Shown here piece by piece: positions 32,942-46,869 of a stretch of 64,000 nt of DNA (position 1 is the first letter of the stretch; the number at the start of each line of letters is the position of its first letter). Origin of the DNA: Perkinsus marinus ATCC 50983 (lineage: Eukaryota; Perkinsozoa; Perkinsida; Perkinsidae). The DNA is taken from positions 166,856 through 230,855 of the forward strand of contig NW_003211646.1 in the NCBI RefSeq assembly GCF_000006405.1, written 5' to 3'. The notes below the pieces were generated by a model that searched no databases, was not told where the DNA came from, and saw only the letters and a program-made list of their open reading frames with translations. A program made the translations under genes and the position numbers.

Positions 32942-35900
32942 ATGGAGTCATCCGAGCGACGGCCCAAGGCGAGCGCCCTATTCCCATCTCTAGAGTCAGC
33001 CCTGTCTCAGGCATGCAATGGTAAGTATATCTCAGCATGGACAGACAGCTCATTACCCTCCTATGCTTCCTCAGGTCATGGGAGCCCCTGCCTCACCGTC
33101 AAGCTGTTGCGCTCCGACAGCCTCCTGCAGACCACAGCTTCTACTGCTATTGTTACAGCAGCTGTTGCTAACAGATGTGTCTACTATGCTACGGGGACTC
33201 ACAGGAGTACTCTAGACCGGCCTACCGCCTAGCCTCCTCATGGTCCTGTGTTAGGTTCTGTATATAGATGGTATCCCGATGACAACCAAGTGGAGCAGAT
33301 CCAACTCCCCTCTGCAGCAGCAGCCGGGCAGGCTCGAGGTAGGCTTTCCGTAAGGCTGCCATGGGCCCCCATCTGGCTCCCTCAGGCTCCACCTCGGCAT
33401 CGTTCGCTAACGTGTGCGCGCTCTTCCTCGACCCTGTATCGGCTTTCCACTGCATCATAGCTACGGCTAACAACATTAACTATTACGTTAGCTTCGACAG
33501 CCCCTCCGCTGTTGAGCTGACCAAGTAGGTGACCCCTCCCCCCTCTCCTGTCGTAGTCTTGTGGTCCCCTTAGGCTCCGTGGTCATCAGATCGAATGCGT
33601 CGAGTGGCCCGAGGCTTGTGTCACTGGTGATGGAGCGTTGACACAGACAAGTAGGCCTAGCAGCCACTGTGGTCGTGATGCTAGGAGGTTCTGCAGGTAC
33701 CGGCGATGTCGTAGTAGGCACACGAGCTGGAGTGTTCTTCCTTTTGAGAGTAGCCAACGGTCGAGAGGTCAACTTCAGGCAGCTCATGGGTAGCCTCGGG
33801 CTTGGAGGCCCTCATCAGCCCTTCACCTCAGAACTGCCCCCATGGTCCCCGAACCAGTCCGCTATCACCGCCATTCGCATCTTCCAACCCCGCGCGGGCC
33901 CACCGCATTCATTATGCTGCCTCATCCAGCAGGCTCATCTACTGTACCCAATAGTCCCGTGCTCAACACTTCTCCTCACAGAACTCTCCTCAGCTTTGGC
34001 TTCACTGGTGGTCCCAATGTCGAGCACCTCTTTGCCGGAGTTGGCTCCGGTACCGTCGTCAAGAGGGACCATGTAGGCTCCACCTCCTGCTACTCGCGGC
34101 CCCCACTAGTTATGAAGGCGCTATTGCCGCCTTGAATAGCATCGGCGTTCATAGTAGATCGTCTAGAGCGCCACGTAGCGTAACGTTGTTGGGAAGTATC
34201 ATTGTTCTCTAGTTACTCTATGAGACGCCCCGTGTAGCAAGGCCGGCCCTGGAAGGGTTCACTCTCCATGTAAGTTGCTTGGCATTGGATTGTGCCTTAC
34301 GACTTAGCAGGTTCGAGCCACCGAGGGCCGAGTCATCTGGGCCAGCCCCTCATGCATGGTAGAGTTTGACCTCCCGCAAGCCACCTCCCAAAGCCGTCAG
34401 CCCGTCGTCGACTCCAAAGCAGCCATCGTAAGGCAGCCCCCGGCTTCCTCACATCCACCAACACCTGTCCCAATGTCAGATACCATACCCTACCCTCAAC
34501 GTGCTGCCCAGCAAGCACAATGCCACGACTAGCACCAGCTCAGAGTATCCTAGGGCGTGCGCTCCTACCAAGTACAACCCATGAGTGGTCCTAGCCCACC
34601 AGTGAGTGGTCGCCTCTGTTAGGTATCACATAGTACTCCTGTACTCCTCCCGCATAGTAGCAGTATCCCGAATTGCTCCCTATGACATGGTGTGTTCCCT
34701 CAACCTACCGAGTGCCCAATATGGCAATGTAATGCGCGTCGCCTTAGGGATGGTTTCATCCCTGAGCCCTCAGGTACGGTCACTATTGGTCCAGCCACAC
34801 GACTGTGCGGAGGTTGCCTTGTACAGCGATAGAAGAGTCTACGAGCTCCATTTCAATAACGAGCAAGATCAGGTGGGCCCACAGCGTCGTCGCTGGTCGT
34901 CCGAGATCCCTCACTGCAGGTATGGCGACAGTTGATTACCCGCAAGAGCTTCTCTGAGGCGTTGAAAGTGGCACCGAACGCAGAGGACAAGGCGTTGGTC
35001 GTGGCAGCGGAAGGGGAGGTGGGTTCCCTTGGGCGGCAGTAGCTGGGGAGACGCTCGATGCATCAGGAGCTCTTTCGATCGAACGACTTCATCGCAGCAG
35101 CCGACAAGTTGGCACAAGCCGGCACCACCGCCGTATCCTTTGAGGAGGTCTGTCTGGCCTTCATCTCACAAGATCAGCACAGGGCTCTGGTCAGTTGGGG
35201 GGTCTTTGCTCGCTACAGTTGAAGGTGTTGACTTCAGTTGAACTACGTCACCAAGCTGACTCGTAGTCTAGTCTATGGTGGAGCTCGACGGAAAGGAGTA
35301 CAAGTCCCGGTCATGTTCCTGTGGGCAGGCCAGATGTGAGCCCCCGATACTAACTCAGCATTGCTCTCACGCCTGCTGTAGATACACCCTGTTGCTGAGC
35401 CGGGCATTTGCTGAGGATCCGAGGGATGACCACGATCAGGCCGCAGACCTCCAGCGTGATCTCATTGACCTAGTTCGGCTTTGTCGACCGCATCTGGACG
35501 AGGCGTGCATCCAGGCGGTATAAAGCATGTAGCTACTCAAGCCTCATGAGCATTTCCGTTGTGCTAGTTATATAAACTTCTAGAGAGCAGTGGACTCTAC
35601 GACTCGACAGTGCTCGTAGCTGAGTCCCTTGGCGACATACGAAAGGCGGTTGACACGATGGTTACACGAGCACAGACTGAGCGAGTGAGCCATGCCTGGA
35701 ATCAGCTCTATTAATGATCCCATCGAGTAGGCGTTGGAGCAGCTGTATCGGTATGATGCCACCAAAGAAAGGGACGATCTGATCTACGAGTAGGCATGTT
35801 GTATTCTGAGGGCTCACGCCTTCGCCCACGGAGTAATGGTGTGCTTTGTGCCACTAGGTTCTCTCCGGTACTCTTCCGTGCGCATCCTGAGCAGTTCATC

Positions 35901-37492
35901 ACCTACCTGATAGCCGTGCCGAGGTCGGGGGTGGGGTCTTGGCAGACTGTGGACCCTCGTCGGCTCCTGCCAGCCCTCAGAGTAGCCCTAGCCTCTGGTC
36001 CGAACTCGGAAGTAGCAGGATGTCCCAGCAGGATGGCCGCGATAGCACACTGTCAGATACGCCGTTCGTCTGCTACCAAGTACCTCACTCACTGTTGCTG
36101 CTCTCCTGGAGGAAACCGTATAGTTCTTGGGCTGGCACCATACTTTCGAATAGACCCTGTTAGGTTTGTCTCGCACTATGCAGCTCATTGGGGGTGAGCC
36201 CTCGTCCTGGACTGCTCTGATGGACCTGCTGACCCAGCTGAAGGCGATGGAGCCCGATGAGGATGGGGAGGAGCAGGAACTCTGCCGGTAGGTTGCCCCT
36301 GATAGGATCCTCTATGATCTATTCTATTAGGTACATCAGGACTCAAGGCGAGATGCCGCACTTTGACGTCACCTCCGCGTTGAGGGTTTGCTACAGCATG
36401 GGGAAGACTAGAGCTCTCACTGTTGCGTACGGCGCCTTGCAACAGGACGGCGCTGTCATATGGCCTCGTTCAGGTACGGTCTTGTAGGGCAGTACAAGCT
36501 CGCAGTTGATGTAGCCTTGGAGCATGACGATCTCGATTTGGCCATCCACAATGCACAGAGGTGAGCACTAGGAGCTCTGCTAGTGACGCTTCATTCGAGC
36601 TGGTAGATGCCGGTCGAGCAAATCGGAGAAGAGGAAGATATGGTTGACTATCCTGAACTATGAGGCTAAGAAGGGCGATATGAATGCTCTGTTGAAGTTC
36701 TATCAGGAATCAGATGACGTAGGAGATTCGATCCCATGCCCAGTGGTATGTCCTTTTAGGTTCTCACCATCGCAGACGTGCTCAGTTCGATACCTGTGAA
36801 CAGTAGCAATGGCGCTACGTTGGGTATGTTTAGGTCGGAGATTGAGAAGAGCCTGGATCAGTAGGGCACGATATACTCCTCAAACTGTCCATCGAAGTGT
36901 CCTCTATGGGTAGGTATGAGACTGACATACATCTCTTGAATATGGAGCTCGAACAGCATAAGAAGACTATGGATGTAATCGAATCCTACACGAGTCAGCG
37001 AGTAGGACTATCCGTTGTATGATTCAGGCTGTCGAGCGAGACTTCGGCGGTGGGCCGAGTGATGGCAGCAATGTTGAGGGTGGTCTTGGAAGATGTGTGA
37101 TATTGTCGCAGACCCAGAGGTGAGCTGGTGATCTTGCCTGGACCCTGCTTCCGATATGTTGGTTTTTGACGCTTATCCTCGTGCAGGTGCGATCTTTGTC
37201 GTCAAATCATCTACTCTCGTGGGTTCTATGCATTCCTTTGTGGACACACCATGCATAAGGACTGTCTTGAGGAAGCAATCGCCTTGATGCCACCTGCGGT
37301 GAGTTATCTGCCCGGAGCTGTGGGAGAGTACGGTGTTGTCCTGTTCAGAGTGGTACGGACAGTCCCAAGGACCCAGCAGCTGACTGCTACATATGTGGTT
37401 CTAATTTGATGGACTCGTTGTTTATGCCGTTCATTGATCCCAACTACGATCGCAATGAGATGCGAGATTGGGAAGTCGGTATTGGACGTTGA
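32942..37492 (+). CDS. VPS18: VPS18/Pep3, HOPS and CORVET core subunit
   Basis: Starts at ATG 32942. First exons: 32942-33020, 33075-33206, 33255-33338, 33386-33524, 33574-33626, 33688 onward, with introns of 47-61 nt in matching phases. N-terminal propeller pieces are VYRWYPDDNQVEQIQLPS, ANVCALFLDPVSAFHCIIAT, LRGHQIECVEWPEA, and VVVGTRAGVFFLLRVANG. The middle solenoid has VWRQLITRKSFSEALKVAPN, then QELFRSNDFIAAADKLAQAG and AVSFEEVCLAFISQDQ. Later comes LTIADVLSSIPVNSSNGATL, a coiled coil, and the RING at about 37190-37300 (CDLCRQIIYSRGFYAFLCGH). A final exon has DCYICGSNLMDSLFMPFIDP, stop TGA 37490-37492. VPS18 tethers late endosomes and vacuoles. Middle exon boundaries (34.1-36.7 kb) are approximate. 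Confidence 0.9.
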
Positions 37493-38791
37493 CGTTTCCA
37501 AAAACGGTTTTTTGTGTTCGAATGAGTGTACATACGTGGCGGCCACGCTCGCACACATGAGTAATTATCAACTACTTTCCGAAGCACATTCTTGACATAT
37601 CATCATACTGAATAATTCTAGTAGATGGCCACAGGAAACCACTCAGTGATTCAATCAGGAAAGGCATGGGCAAGCACAAGTATCAAGAAGCATTCATCAT
37701 CTATCTCTGAAGTGACATGCCTCGTGTTCGAATGAGAATCCTTCGGTTTTTCCTCTACGATGGGATCGGTCTTCAGCAACACGAGTCTGCCACCAGGAAG
37801 GGAGCTTAGGGAAGTTGAACATCGCAGCTGCTCCTCCTTTACGATACGTCATATCTACACTCACACCAGAGCGGTACGTCGAACAACATGCTGGTACGGG
37901 CTTGCAGTGCTTCAGAGGTTGCCGCTTCAACAGCACGGCGACGAGCAAGGTTCCAAGGAGGTATTTTTGTCCTCTCTCCCTCCACTCGATGTGTTCCTGC
38001 CGGCACCTGCTGGATCACCCCCTCGAGGTCAATGCATTGTGGATCATACATCGGCTCTGAAGGGGAGCACTGCTCGAGAGTGCTGTAGCTGTACGAACCC
38101 TCCATCGCCATCAATTTGCCACGGGCATCAAAACTTCTATCATCTGTGGAGGTAACAAAGGCGGCAACTTTTCTTGCGATACTAAAAAGAGTGTATAGCC
38201 ATGATCCCACACTATGCCCACGTACATCAATGCGGGATCATCTCGACGTTTGAGCCATGGTAGTGCGCTCGGCTCGAGTAAGCGAGGTGCCATCTACACA
38301 CATCACCACTCTGAGGGCTTCGGCTCCTCTAGAAGTGGTACATGAGAATCATGCCGTTGCATCTTTTGCCGGCGAGTCCCATTGGGCGGAGCGAAGCCCG
38401 GGATCGGTCCTTGTGGATCCCTTGGAGTATCAATCGTGAGAGTGTGAACCTACACTCATTGTAGACAGCTAGACGCTATGCAACTATGGATGCTAGGGTG
38501 CTCACTCAAACAGGCGACTCGAGAGTGCTTTAACCGATGAGAAATTGGCGTAGTAGACGATGTCCGAGCGGAGGGAGCCTTGGGCCTACCCGAAAGCTGT
38601 TTGTGTTGGCATCCGTTGAGGGTTTGAGATCAACACCACGTCGTTTCTTGTGTGTCCGGCTCGACATTGAAGGGGAAGTGAGACTGCATGATGGCTTTTC
38701 TATGCATTCGAGTAAATACTCCCGTCCTTGCTCCGACTAGAAGCTCAACACCATGTGGTTGGAGAACTATGATGATTCCGCATGCATTGGT
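37493..38791. other. Region with unresolved short exons
   Basis: On minus, about 37840-38290, frames such as KRRDDPALMYVGIVWDHGY and LMAMEGSYSYSTLEQCSPSE look coding-like and may belong to one small gene. I could not join them in frame. On plus, 38570-38740 has a possible short exon. Neither is supported well enough to call. Confidence 0.3.
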
Positions 38792-41700
38792 CTAGAGATA
38801 GAGGATTCTTGAGGCTCTACCGCGCTTAGCAGTACTCCTAGGCGTCGCCTTCTTTGCTGAAGCAGCTCGCTTCTTACTGCTGGCATTGGGCTTCGTCCCT
38901 AATCACCCAGAGGCCCTCGGCATGAACGGCTACCTCCATCTATGCCACATTACCTCGATCGTCGCCTTCATTCTCGCCTTCGCCGTCTTCCATAATTACA
39001 TCTTCAGTAGCAGCTTTCTTTGTACTGTTTTGGGGGTCAACAAAGTACAACTTCTTCACTCGCAAGCCCCTGATCAAACCATCTATTCGACGACCACTCG
39101 ACCGCCGGCATTAAACCCAGCGGTGACCTCATTCTCACTTGAAAAAGCGGCTGGGGTCTTGGCCCTTCATCAGCGAACCCCGACTAGGGGGTTGGATCAC
39201 ACCGAGGAACTCCAACGTACAAAGGCACATTCCGAACCGAACCTGGTCAGGAGCAGTTGGTCAGCGCACGGTGGAGAGCATAGACCTTCATATCCTCCGA
39301 GCTCGGGGCGGGATCCTCGACGTCTTTCACCTTCTCACAGAAGCTGGTCCAAAGGTCTTCCAGGTCAATCGTCCGTGCATGCTGCAAATACTGGCGGTAT
39401 CTACCAACGGACCCTCATGCAAGTGAGGACGAATCTCTCGACCTACACTATGGTGAGGTCGCTTAGCTTCTCGCTATACCCAGGGGGGAGTTTTCCACTC
39501 GAGCTGAGAGGCATCAATGACGATCCGGAGAAAGCGCTCATTTACTCTCGAGGGACCTCCGAGATGGACCTCTCCCGATCCTCTCCATCCACAATGGCGT
39601 CCGCTTCCCCCAAAGCGTCAAAGAACACATCCACATCTAGCACGTTCAGGCATGCACTGACCGGAGGACTGCGATGAGGCTACCAAACTAAAGCCTCACT
39701 CAGAGAGTTCTCCCGACTTGTCCCATTCGCACGCTGCAGCTCGCAGAGGGAGCAAACTGATAAGAAGAAAGACCATTCTCCATAGCGACTCAGCAATCCA
39801 AGCAGTTGCTCACTCCGTTGATATCACCGCTGCTCCCAGCGTTTGTCGAATAAAAGTGACGAGGTCGCTGACATGCTTTGTTAGTACTGATAACATATTG
39901 GCAATAAGAGGTCATTCATACCCCTATCCCCACCTACCTGTGGAAGCCTGTGGGAAGGCACTGCCATGGGGGGCCTGAGAGTATAGCAAGATGGACAGCA
40001 TCATCATCACCACCTCGAGAGACCCACCACTTTATTCTGCAGGCTCTTGAGGAACATGATGATATCTCCCAACTCGGTCCCATGATGACCATCGAGACAC
40101 TCAGGAGGCAAGATCCGTGAGGACTTCTCCAACCTGATACGAACATGAGTACGATGGGGGGAAGGAGTGGTACCACGAGGCCGTCCTCTCGACACAACTC
40201 TTGAACGTCACTGTGCTCATACCAGATAGCTTCTCAACGGCAATGCACATCCGCTCGATGTCGTTACGCAAGCCGACTTCATCTTCAGGGAACAGGTAGG
40301 GCTCGAGCCGAGCAGACCTACACACACGAGAGGGGTCCGTCTGGGCTAGTCCCCACAGCACCCCACTTGTCGGTATGCTTCTTCGCAGTGGTCCGTGCCA
40401 GGGCATCCCAGAACAAAGCCAAGGCAGCCACCTTACTCCTCTGCCTACAACATGATGCTCAACGAGAGCACGGGTTGCTGCTCACCCCAAGAGGGTTCCG
40501 AGATGCTTGCTAGCCTTGGCCTCGTCGAGGCAACCATCTGCTTTGGTGTAGCCTCTACAGCCTTCCTTTTTCAAATGGACCGCCAGGGCCTCTCTCGCCA
40601 TCTTACTCAGTCCCGCTAGCCTCGACGCAAATGCAGATGATAGTTTCTTGGCTGAATACTCGACGCCATCACTACTGAGGTGAACTCAAAGACTCACCAT
40701 CACCAGCAGCCCTAGTGACCACTAGAGGGTCGCAGAGCACAGACCACGGGTTGCAGTCGAAGTAATCCCGCACGATGAAGCAGATGGCTCGCATAACGTC
40801 CTGAGGGAAGTTGCCCAAGCTGGAGGGAGCGGAAGGAGAGTAGGTCACCTCGTTGCACATCCTGGAGTTCATGAACATATCTCGTAGTATTGCCACTGTC
40901 TGCTTAGATGCTATCAGAGGGAAGCCTAGGGCTGGCATCTGAATTTCTATAACGTCCATGAAGCCTTCGAACACTGCTGTACCTGAGGAGCTACAGTTAA
41001 TGACAGTTCAAGTACCCCATCTCCTTCTTGTTGTTGATGATGAGGGAGGCATCCTACTGTCAAGCAAGAGGATCTCATCCACGAGCAACACTTCATCCAT
41101 CTGCCTGACGAGGTCCATTACCCCACCGTCCGATGCACTCACACCCGAGACCCCCAGGATGACAGTGACGGGGAAGGCAGAAAAGCAACCAGGCATTCCA
41201 TCGTACTCGCCCCTGACCTGGCTTGACACTAGGGTGACCAGTCCAAAATGCAGAAAGGCTCACTAGGTTGACCAGGAGCTCCATGAGGACCTCTATGGTA
41301 GCGAGGTTGGAAGCATCGGCATCCTCCATCATTATGACGATGGGAGGGTTGTCTTGTCTGAGGAGGAGTTGCTGCTAGAGGACGTCTCCGCACCTTAGTA
41401 CACGTGCACTGTAGATCGATACCATTCCCTCAGTACACTGAGGTCGTTGAAGCCTTTCGATAGCAGGCCCAGCACAGCCTCGCTCACTGTCATCGTCAGG
41501 GGTACACCGCCTCCTTGGCCCTTCCCAGTGTACCTGCCCAGTTGAGTAGTGGAAACCAACACGACTGCCTCTGGTACCGAGCTGGCCTCGACCCGTCATC
41601 ATCGTCCGAGTCGTCGCTATAATCAACATTGTTCTCTCGTCGAACAGTAGTATCTACCCCGATAGCCGATTTCGATGTACCCACGGCCGAGTCGGTCCTA

Positions 41701-42505
41701 CTAGGAGTCCTGGCGTGGGATGCAGCTGGCTTGATAGGCGTGGCGGTAGCTCCAGCAGCGTATGCCGCGGTCCCTAGCGTCCCTTGGCTACCACTGGATG
41801 GAACCGGTGAGCTGTCACTAGATAGTAGACGACTGAGGATCCTCTTGATCTGACAAGACGTGTGCAGTCGGCCCAATAAGAACAGTAAACCTACGGCAAC
41901 CTCGATGCTCTGAAGGTCCGATCGATTGAGCAAGACTTGGTAAGGCGTGACCTCTTTAGTGCTCAAGGCCTATAAGTCTGATACCACTCCTTGCTCCAAT
42001 CGTTGGTCCTACATCTCCAAGTTGTTGAAATACGTATGTCCTATCAGCCGAGGAAGCCCCAGCAGTGCCCACGATAGTCTTAATCTTATTACTACATCCC
42101 AACAAGTGCGCGGTGTCGTCCACAGTCAGTGAGCTGAGATTTCATAGGCATACACGAGAGGCTGCCCAATGGTAGTACTCAATGACGTCCCTCCGTCCCG
42201 GCCTTGTATGCTTCCGCATAATCTCTGAGAACCTCTCCGACATCCACTCCCACAGTCGAGTCAGGGCTATTTGTCGGTCCTGATATCAACCATGGCGTTC
42301 TATTTAAAGGGATAGCAAGCCTCACTTTGTCGAAGTAAGCATCTCCTATTGCCGATGGAGTCACTACAGGGTGTAGCCTATGGGATCCCCAGTGCGAGGA
42401 GGCAGACAAGCTAGCCTCCTCAGCACCAGGCAAGCCGGATTGAGGACAAGACCTCCCTTGGGCTACTGGACCAGTCGACATGGCTGTAGCCTGAGGAGTG
42501 TACAA
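38792..42505 (-). CDS. ORC3: Origin recognition complex subunit 3-like
   Basis: Starts at ATG 42505 or 42481. Several pieces match ORC3. The AAA-type core has PPIVIMMEDADASNLATIEV, then VTVILGVSGVSASDGGVMDL. A linker VFEGFMDVIEIQMPALGFPL is followed by DVMRAICFIVRDYFDCNPWS. The C-terminal winged helix has DLEDLWTSFCEKVKDVEDPA, then HRALTNCS and CLCTLEFLGVIQPPSRGS. A basic tail (ASSKKRAASAKKATPRS) ends at the stop 38792-38794. ORC3 pairs with ORC2 and lacks active ATPase motifs in other eukaryotes. An inserted Ser/Pro/Asp-rich, low-complexity part (41.5-41.9 kb) is a lineage feature. About ten short introns are implied, and many boundaries are not fixed. Confidence 0.72.
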
Positions 42506-42996
42506 TACACTGCTTACTTTAATACGTGCTTTTTGCGAACCGCATGAGATGTCGATACTAGGGAGGAATATTCATCGATAACTAGCATTCCATATCAAGA
42601 TGGAAAATATGCACATGGTCAGCTGCGTATGTTCGTAACAATGTGAGAATTCTCAGGAACTTGTCGGGAAATGATGGCCGTCCATTTCTACCCCGATTCA
42701 CATATAAACTTGTATGATTAGTGCGGAAGCTCAGCTATATATTCCTCCAACACTGCTCCCCGTGGGATCCCTACCCTTCTATCAGTCTTGCATGCTCTTA
42801 TCGACCAACCTTGATGAGGCTGGTAGATCTCCCCTGGCTTGGGCCTAGGCATTGGAAGTGATACTCAATTCACTACCATCCCCCACAGCGACCCATTCCA
42901 TTAACAAACACTCTCCTCAAAGTACTACTAGGAACGTGGGCAAGTCGGCAGGTATGTATTCAGCAACAACGAAACGATGTAGGAAGAGACTACCGA
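42506..42996. other. Intergenic spacer
   Basis: Between the ORC3 start and the guanylate kinase stop, both minus. Likely holds the ORC3 promoter. No gene seen. Confidence 0.4.
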
Positions 42997-44001
<1,005 letters not shown>

Positions 44002-44168
44002 TAACCCTCTTCGTAAAACCTCGGAAAGGCCGGAGACCATCACAATCAGCTGCAAGACTCGTTTTTGAGAAAAAGAATTGTCCCCACTGCGAACACTGCA
44101 CCAAGACAACGTCGTTCTATGATGAGAATAGTACAGGTTGAGAAAAATAGAAACTAGACATTCAGTGT

Positions 44169-45023
44169 TTAGCGGCAGACAGTATCAACGAGCTTCTGTC
44201 TGTCCATTTCCGCATCCTTCTTCGTGGCATTTTCCATGGTGTACCTATATGAACCTGCCAGTGGCCGTGACGATGAGGTGAAGGCCTTACATGTGAGCTA
44301 GGGAGTTGAAGCCTCTCCGGTCACCGTTGCCTGACAGAGTGTACCGAGTAAAGACACTGTTTGTTACTGTTATTACGAAGGAGATTGCCCGCATCACAGT
44401 TGAGTGGACTGTCAGCATTTGGTTCGGCTAGTAAGGAGAGAATCGCCATACAAACGTATGTTAATGTCCACGCCGGTGACCATCCCTGAACGAGGTAGAG
44501 TATTGATCATAGGCCCCACTCATTGAAATTCCCTACATCTCTTTTGAGAATGTCCAAGCATATTTCACCAGTGTTGTAATTGACATTAGGGTGGAATATC
44601 TTCGTAATCATAGTAACCTTGGGAGGCTCTATGGGATACATCGAACCACATTGTAGATGCAACACGAAGTTGCCACCTGACAATAGGAAAGGTCAGGATT
44701 CCTCAAGCAAAGAGTTCGCAAGGATGGCTTCTACTCCATTCGACTTGATTCGAGGAGAAACAACAGCAGAATGAGCCTACAACTCTTCTTGTTATGGCCA
44801 ATCCTTGTTGATATTTCATTTATCACTGACTACACGAATTGGTATACAGAATGTATTGATAAGCAACACAATTGTTGATACCTCCATAAGCCCGGTCCGT
44901 CTTGGGCGGGCGAATGACTGCCACCCAATGCTCAAAGGACCCTCCAATAATCTCAAGATCGATATCCGGGTTAGGATGCTGACTAGCTTCCTTCAGCTCT
45001 TTCACGAGTCGTACTCTCGACAT
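44169..45023 (-). CDS. PEX4: PEX4, peroxisomal ubiquitin-conjugating enzyme
   Basis: Five exons: 44882-45023, 44537-44676, 44377-44485, 44291-44330, 44169-44244. They total 507 nt, or 168 residues; Arabidopsis PEX4 has 157. E2 fold: MSRVRLVKELKEASQHPNPD, GSFEHWVAVIRPPKTDRAYG, then PPKVTMITKIFHPNVNYNTG with the HPN motif. The catalytic Cys sits in GEICLDILKRD. WSPAWTLTYVCMAILSLLAE and PNADSPLNCDAGNLLRNGDR follow, the last being the hallmark of PEX4 over other E2s, then RGFNSLAHMYT. PEX4 monoubiquitinates PEX5 on a conserved Cys for receptor recycling. PEX22 (its membrane anchor) is not seen in the window. The first intron is 205 nt, the others 46-51 nt. Divergent from PEX11 at 45944. Confidence 0.92.
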
Positions 45024-45943
45024 GGTTAAGGTGAGAGAAAACACTAAAGCACGGCGATAAACCCCAAGTTAGAAGTGATGATGTACCTAGTTGTGCAACT
45101 TGCATATATAAAACTAATACGGAAATGGATATTGACGAATCCAAGTGCATGTCTGTAAATGCCTTGGGCGCGCGCCGCAGAATTATGGTCGCATGATGCG
45201 ATCATACTCCCGTCGTGCCGATCGGAGGAGTACGGAGTGATTTACGAATACTGAACAGCACGGAATGATGATAGCTGACGAGAAAGATTGGAATGCCATC
45301 CTGGGATGGATGACGGTTTCGCGTTGTCTAGTGACTAAGCCAGGAGGTCTATACCGAGATACAGAGGAGTGCGGACGGGTGTGCAAGGATGAACGCTAGC
45401 GGTTGGTGAATTGTGAATCTACTATGCTTGTATCCGGTAAGGATGCGGAGAAGTTTCGAGCTCTCATAAAAAGTGACACTGCTAGTTTGTGGTGGCGTGC
45501 ACGATAGCACGCAGGCGCAGTAGAAGACAGTGTGGCAATATAGTTGCTACTACACTGAAGTGCACCCTCCCGTAGCACACGGATCCAATAGGATGCAATG
45601 GGGAAGGCGTTAGCGTCATTGCACCACTCAGATGATGCTTCTTGAGGCATCTGAGCTTCAGTAAAATTTCTGCACATCGTGGGGGGTGTTGGGACTTCGC
45701 GGCGACGTGAATAGGCAATATTCCGGGAAGAAAATCTCAGGGTGATACCAATGGAGATGGTGAGCGTAAAATTAACAACGGTCAGTGTATAGAGTACCGT
45801 TGGGACGGATCTCTACCGGACAGCCTTCTGGCGCCACCCTGTAAGTTGTCGTTCCCTGAACCGTCGTATTATATGAGTCGTAGAGGATGCATGCTTAGCC
45901 TGATCCACTAGTCTGCAGGCGTTCGGGGATTCACCCTATCATA
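45024..45943. promoter_or_regulatory. Divergent intergenic region between PEX4 and PEX11
   Basis: The 920-bp gap between two head-to-head peroxisome genes probably contains both promoters. I see a GGCGCGCGCC palindrome near 45167-45176. No TATA-like element or known peroxisome-responsive motif is clear enough to name. Confidence 0.35.
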
Positions 45944-46869
45944 ATGGCTGCACCCTTCACTTCTCTTGTTCCGCATTTGAGCGTAGACCAGTTCTTAGTG
46001 CTATTGGATAAAACTGACTTTAAGGATAAGTCCTTCAAGATCCTGGGGGGTTTGAGCAAGCTCCAGGCGTTGGCGGGTCACCCTGCTGAGAAGGATCTTA
46101 TGGCCTTCGCTCGAGTGCTTTCTATGGCGAGGAAGTACATCAAGTTTGGTAAATCTCTGCAGAGTTACCGCCAGTTGGATGCCGAAGTTAAACCTGTCGG
46201 TGATCTTCCTGCGAGTTACGTTAAGTTCGAGGAGTGGGTCGACTTCGTACAGTTGCTTGTTGAAGACCTCAACACCCTACACAAGGGGAGGTTCTTGAAA
46301 GCTTTGGGTATCCCCAACATACCCAGATTAGATCGGCTCGAGGACCAAGCATGGTGGCTATGGAGCGGAGTAAGTTCCTGCCTGTTCGATTCCTCGACAT
46401 TTGAAGCATTTCTGGCGTCAAACATATCTATTGAGCATTTCAGCCATGAAACTCTGTTTTGGGAATTAATGCATTATCAAATCTCTATGATGGGTCTCCC
46501 TCAGTATCGCGATATCTCCTACCTAGATACATGTGTGTTCAGGTGGCTTGGGTTCTCTACTATGCGAAGTTCAAGGTGGCCCGTGAGAAGTGGTTGAAAG
46601 CGAAGTTGGACAGCTCGGATCCTAACGACGACGTTAAAGTGAAAGCCGCCTATGTTGCAATGATTATGCAGCTCTCGGCCCTGGTGAAGATCTCGTGCGA
46701 GTTCACCGAGTCAACGTTAGCGTTGGGGTATGTACCGATGTATCTCAAGATGAACTATCCGAAGGCTTTGAAAGTCCTTCAAGTACTGTGTTCATTGATG
46801 AGTGCGACAAGCTCCATGCATAAGCTGCTCATCAATCAACAAAAGCTCATGAGTAGTCGAAGCAAGTAA
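45944..46869 (+). CDS. PEX11: PEX11-family peroxisome elongation protein
   Basis: Two exons, 45944-46369 and 46543-46869 (phase-0 intron 173 nt with a strong GTAAGT donor), giving 250 residues, as for PEX11 (about 235-260). N-terminal features: QFLVLLDKTDFKDKSFKILG, matching the family's L-x-K-T-D-x-K-D-K region, then FARVLSMARKYIKFGKSLQS, the conserved amphipathic Arg/Lys helix that bends membranes. Middle: WWLWSG | VAWVLYYAKFKVAREKWLKA. C terminus: VLQVLCSLMSATSSMHKLLI, the glycine/serine-type hydrophobic end. PEX11 inserts in the peroxisomal membrane and drives elongation before fission. It lies head to head with PEX4. No peroxisomal N-terminal PTS2 is expected or seen. Confidence 0.85.

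Noticed and set aside
38886-39677. 263-residue plus-strand frame
   Set aside because: Antisense to several exons that match ORC3 (DLEDLWTSFCEK..., CLCTLEFLGVIQ...) and lacks any family feature.
45396-45718. Two overlapping minus frames in the PEX4-PEX11 gap
   Set aside because: No conserved motif and no donor or acceptor linkage; more likely promoter sequence.
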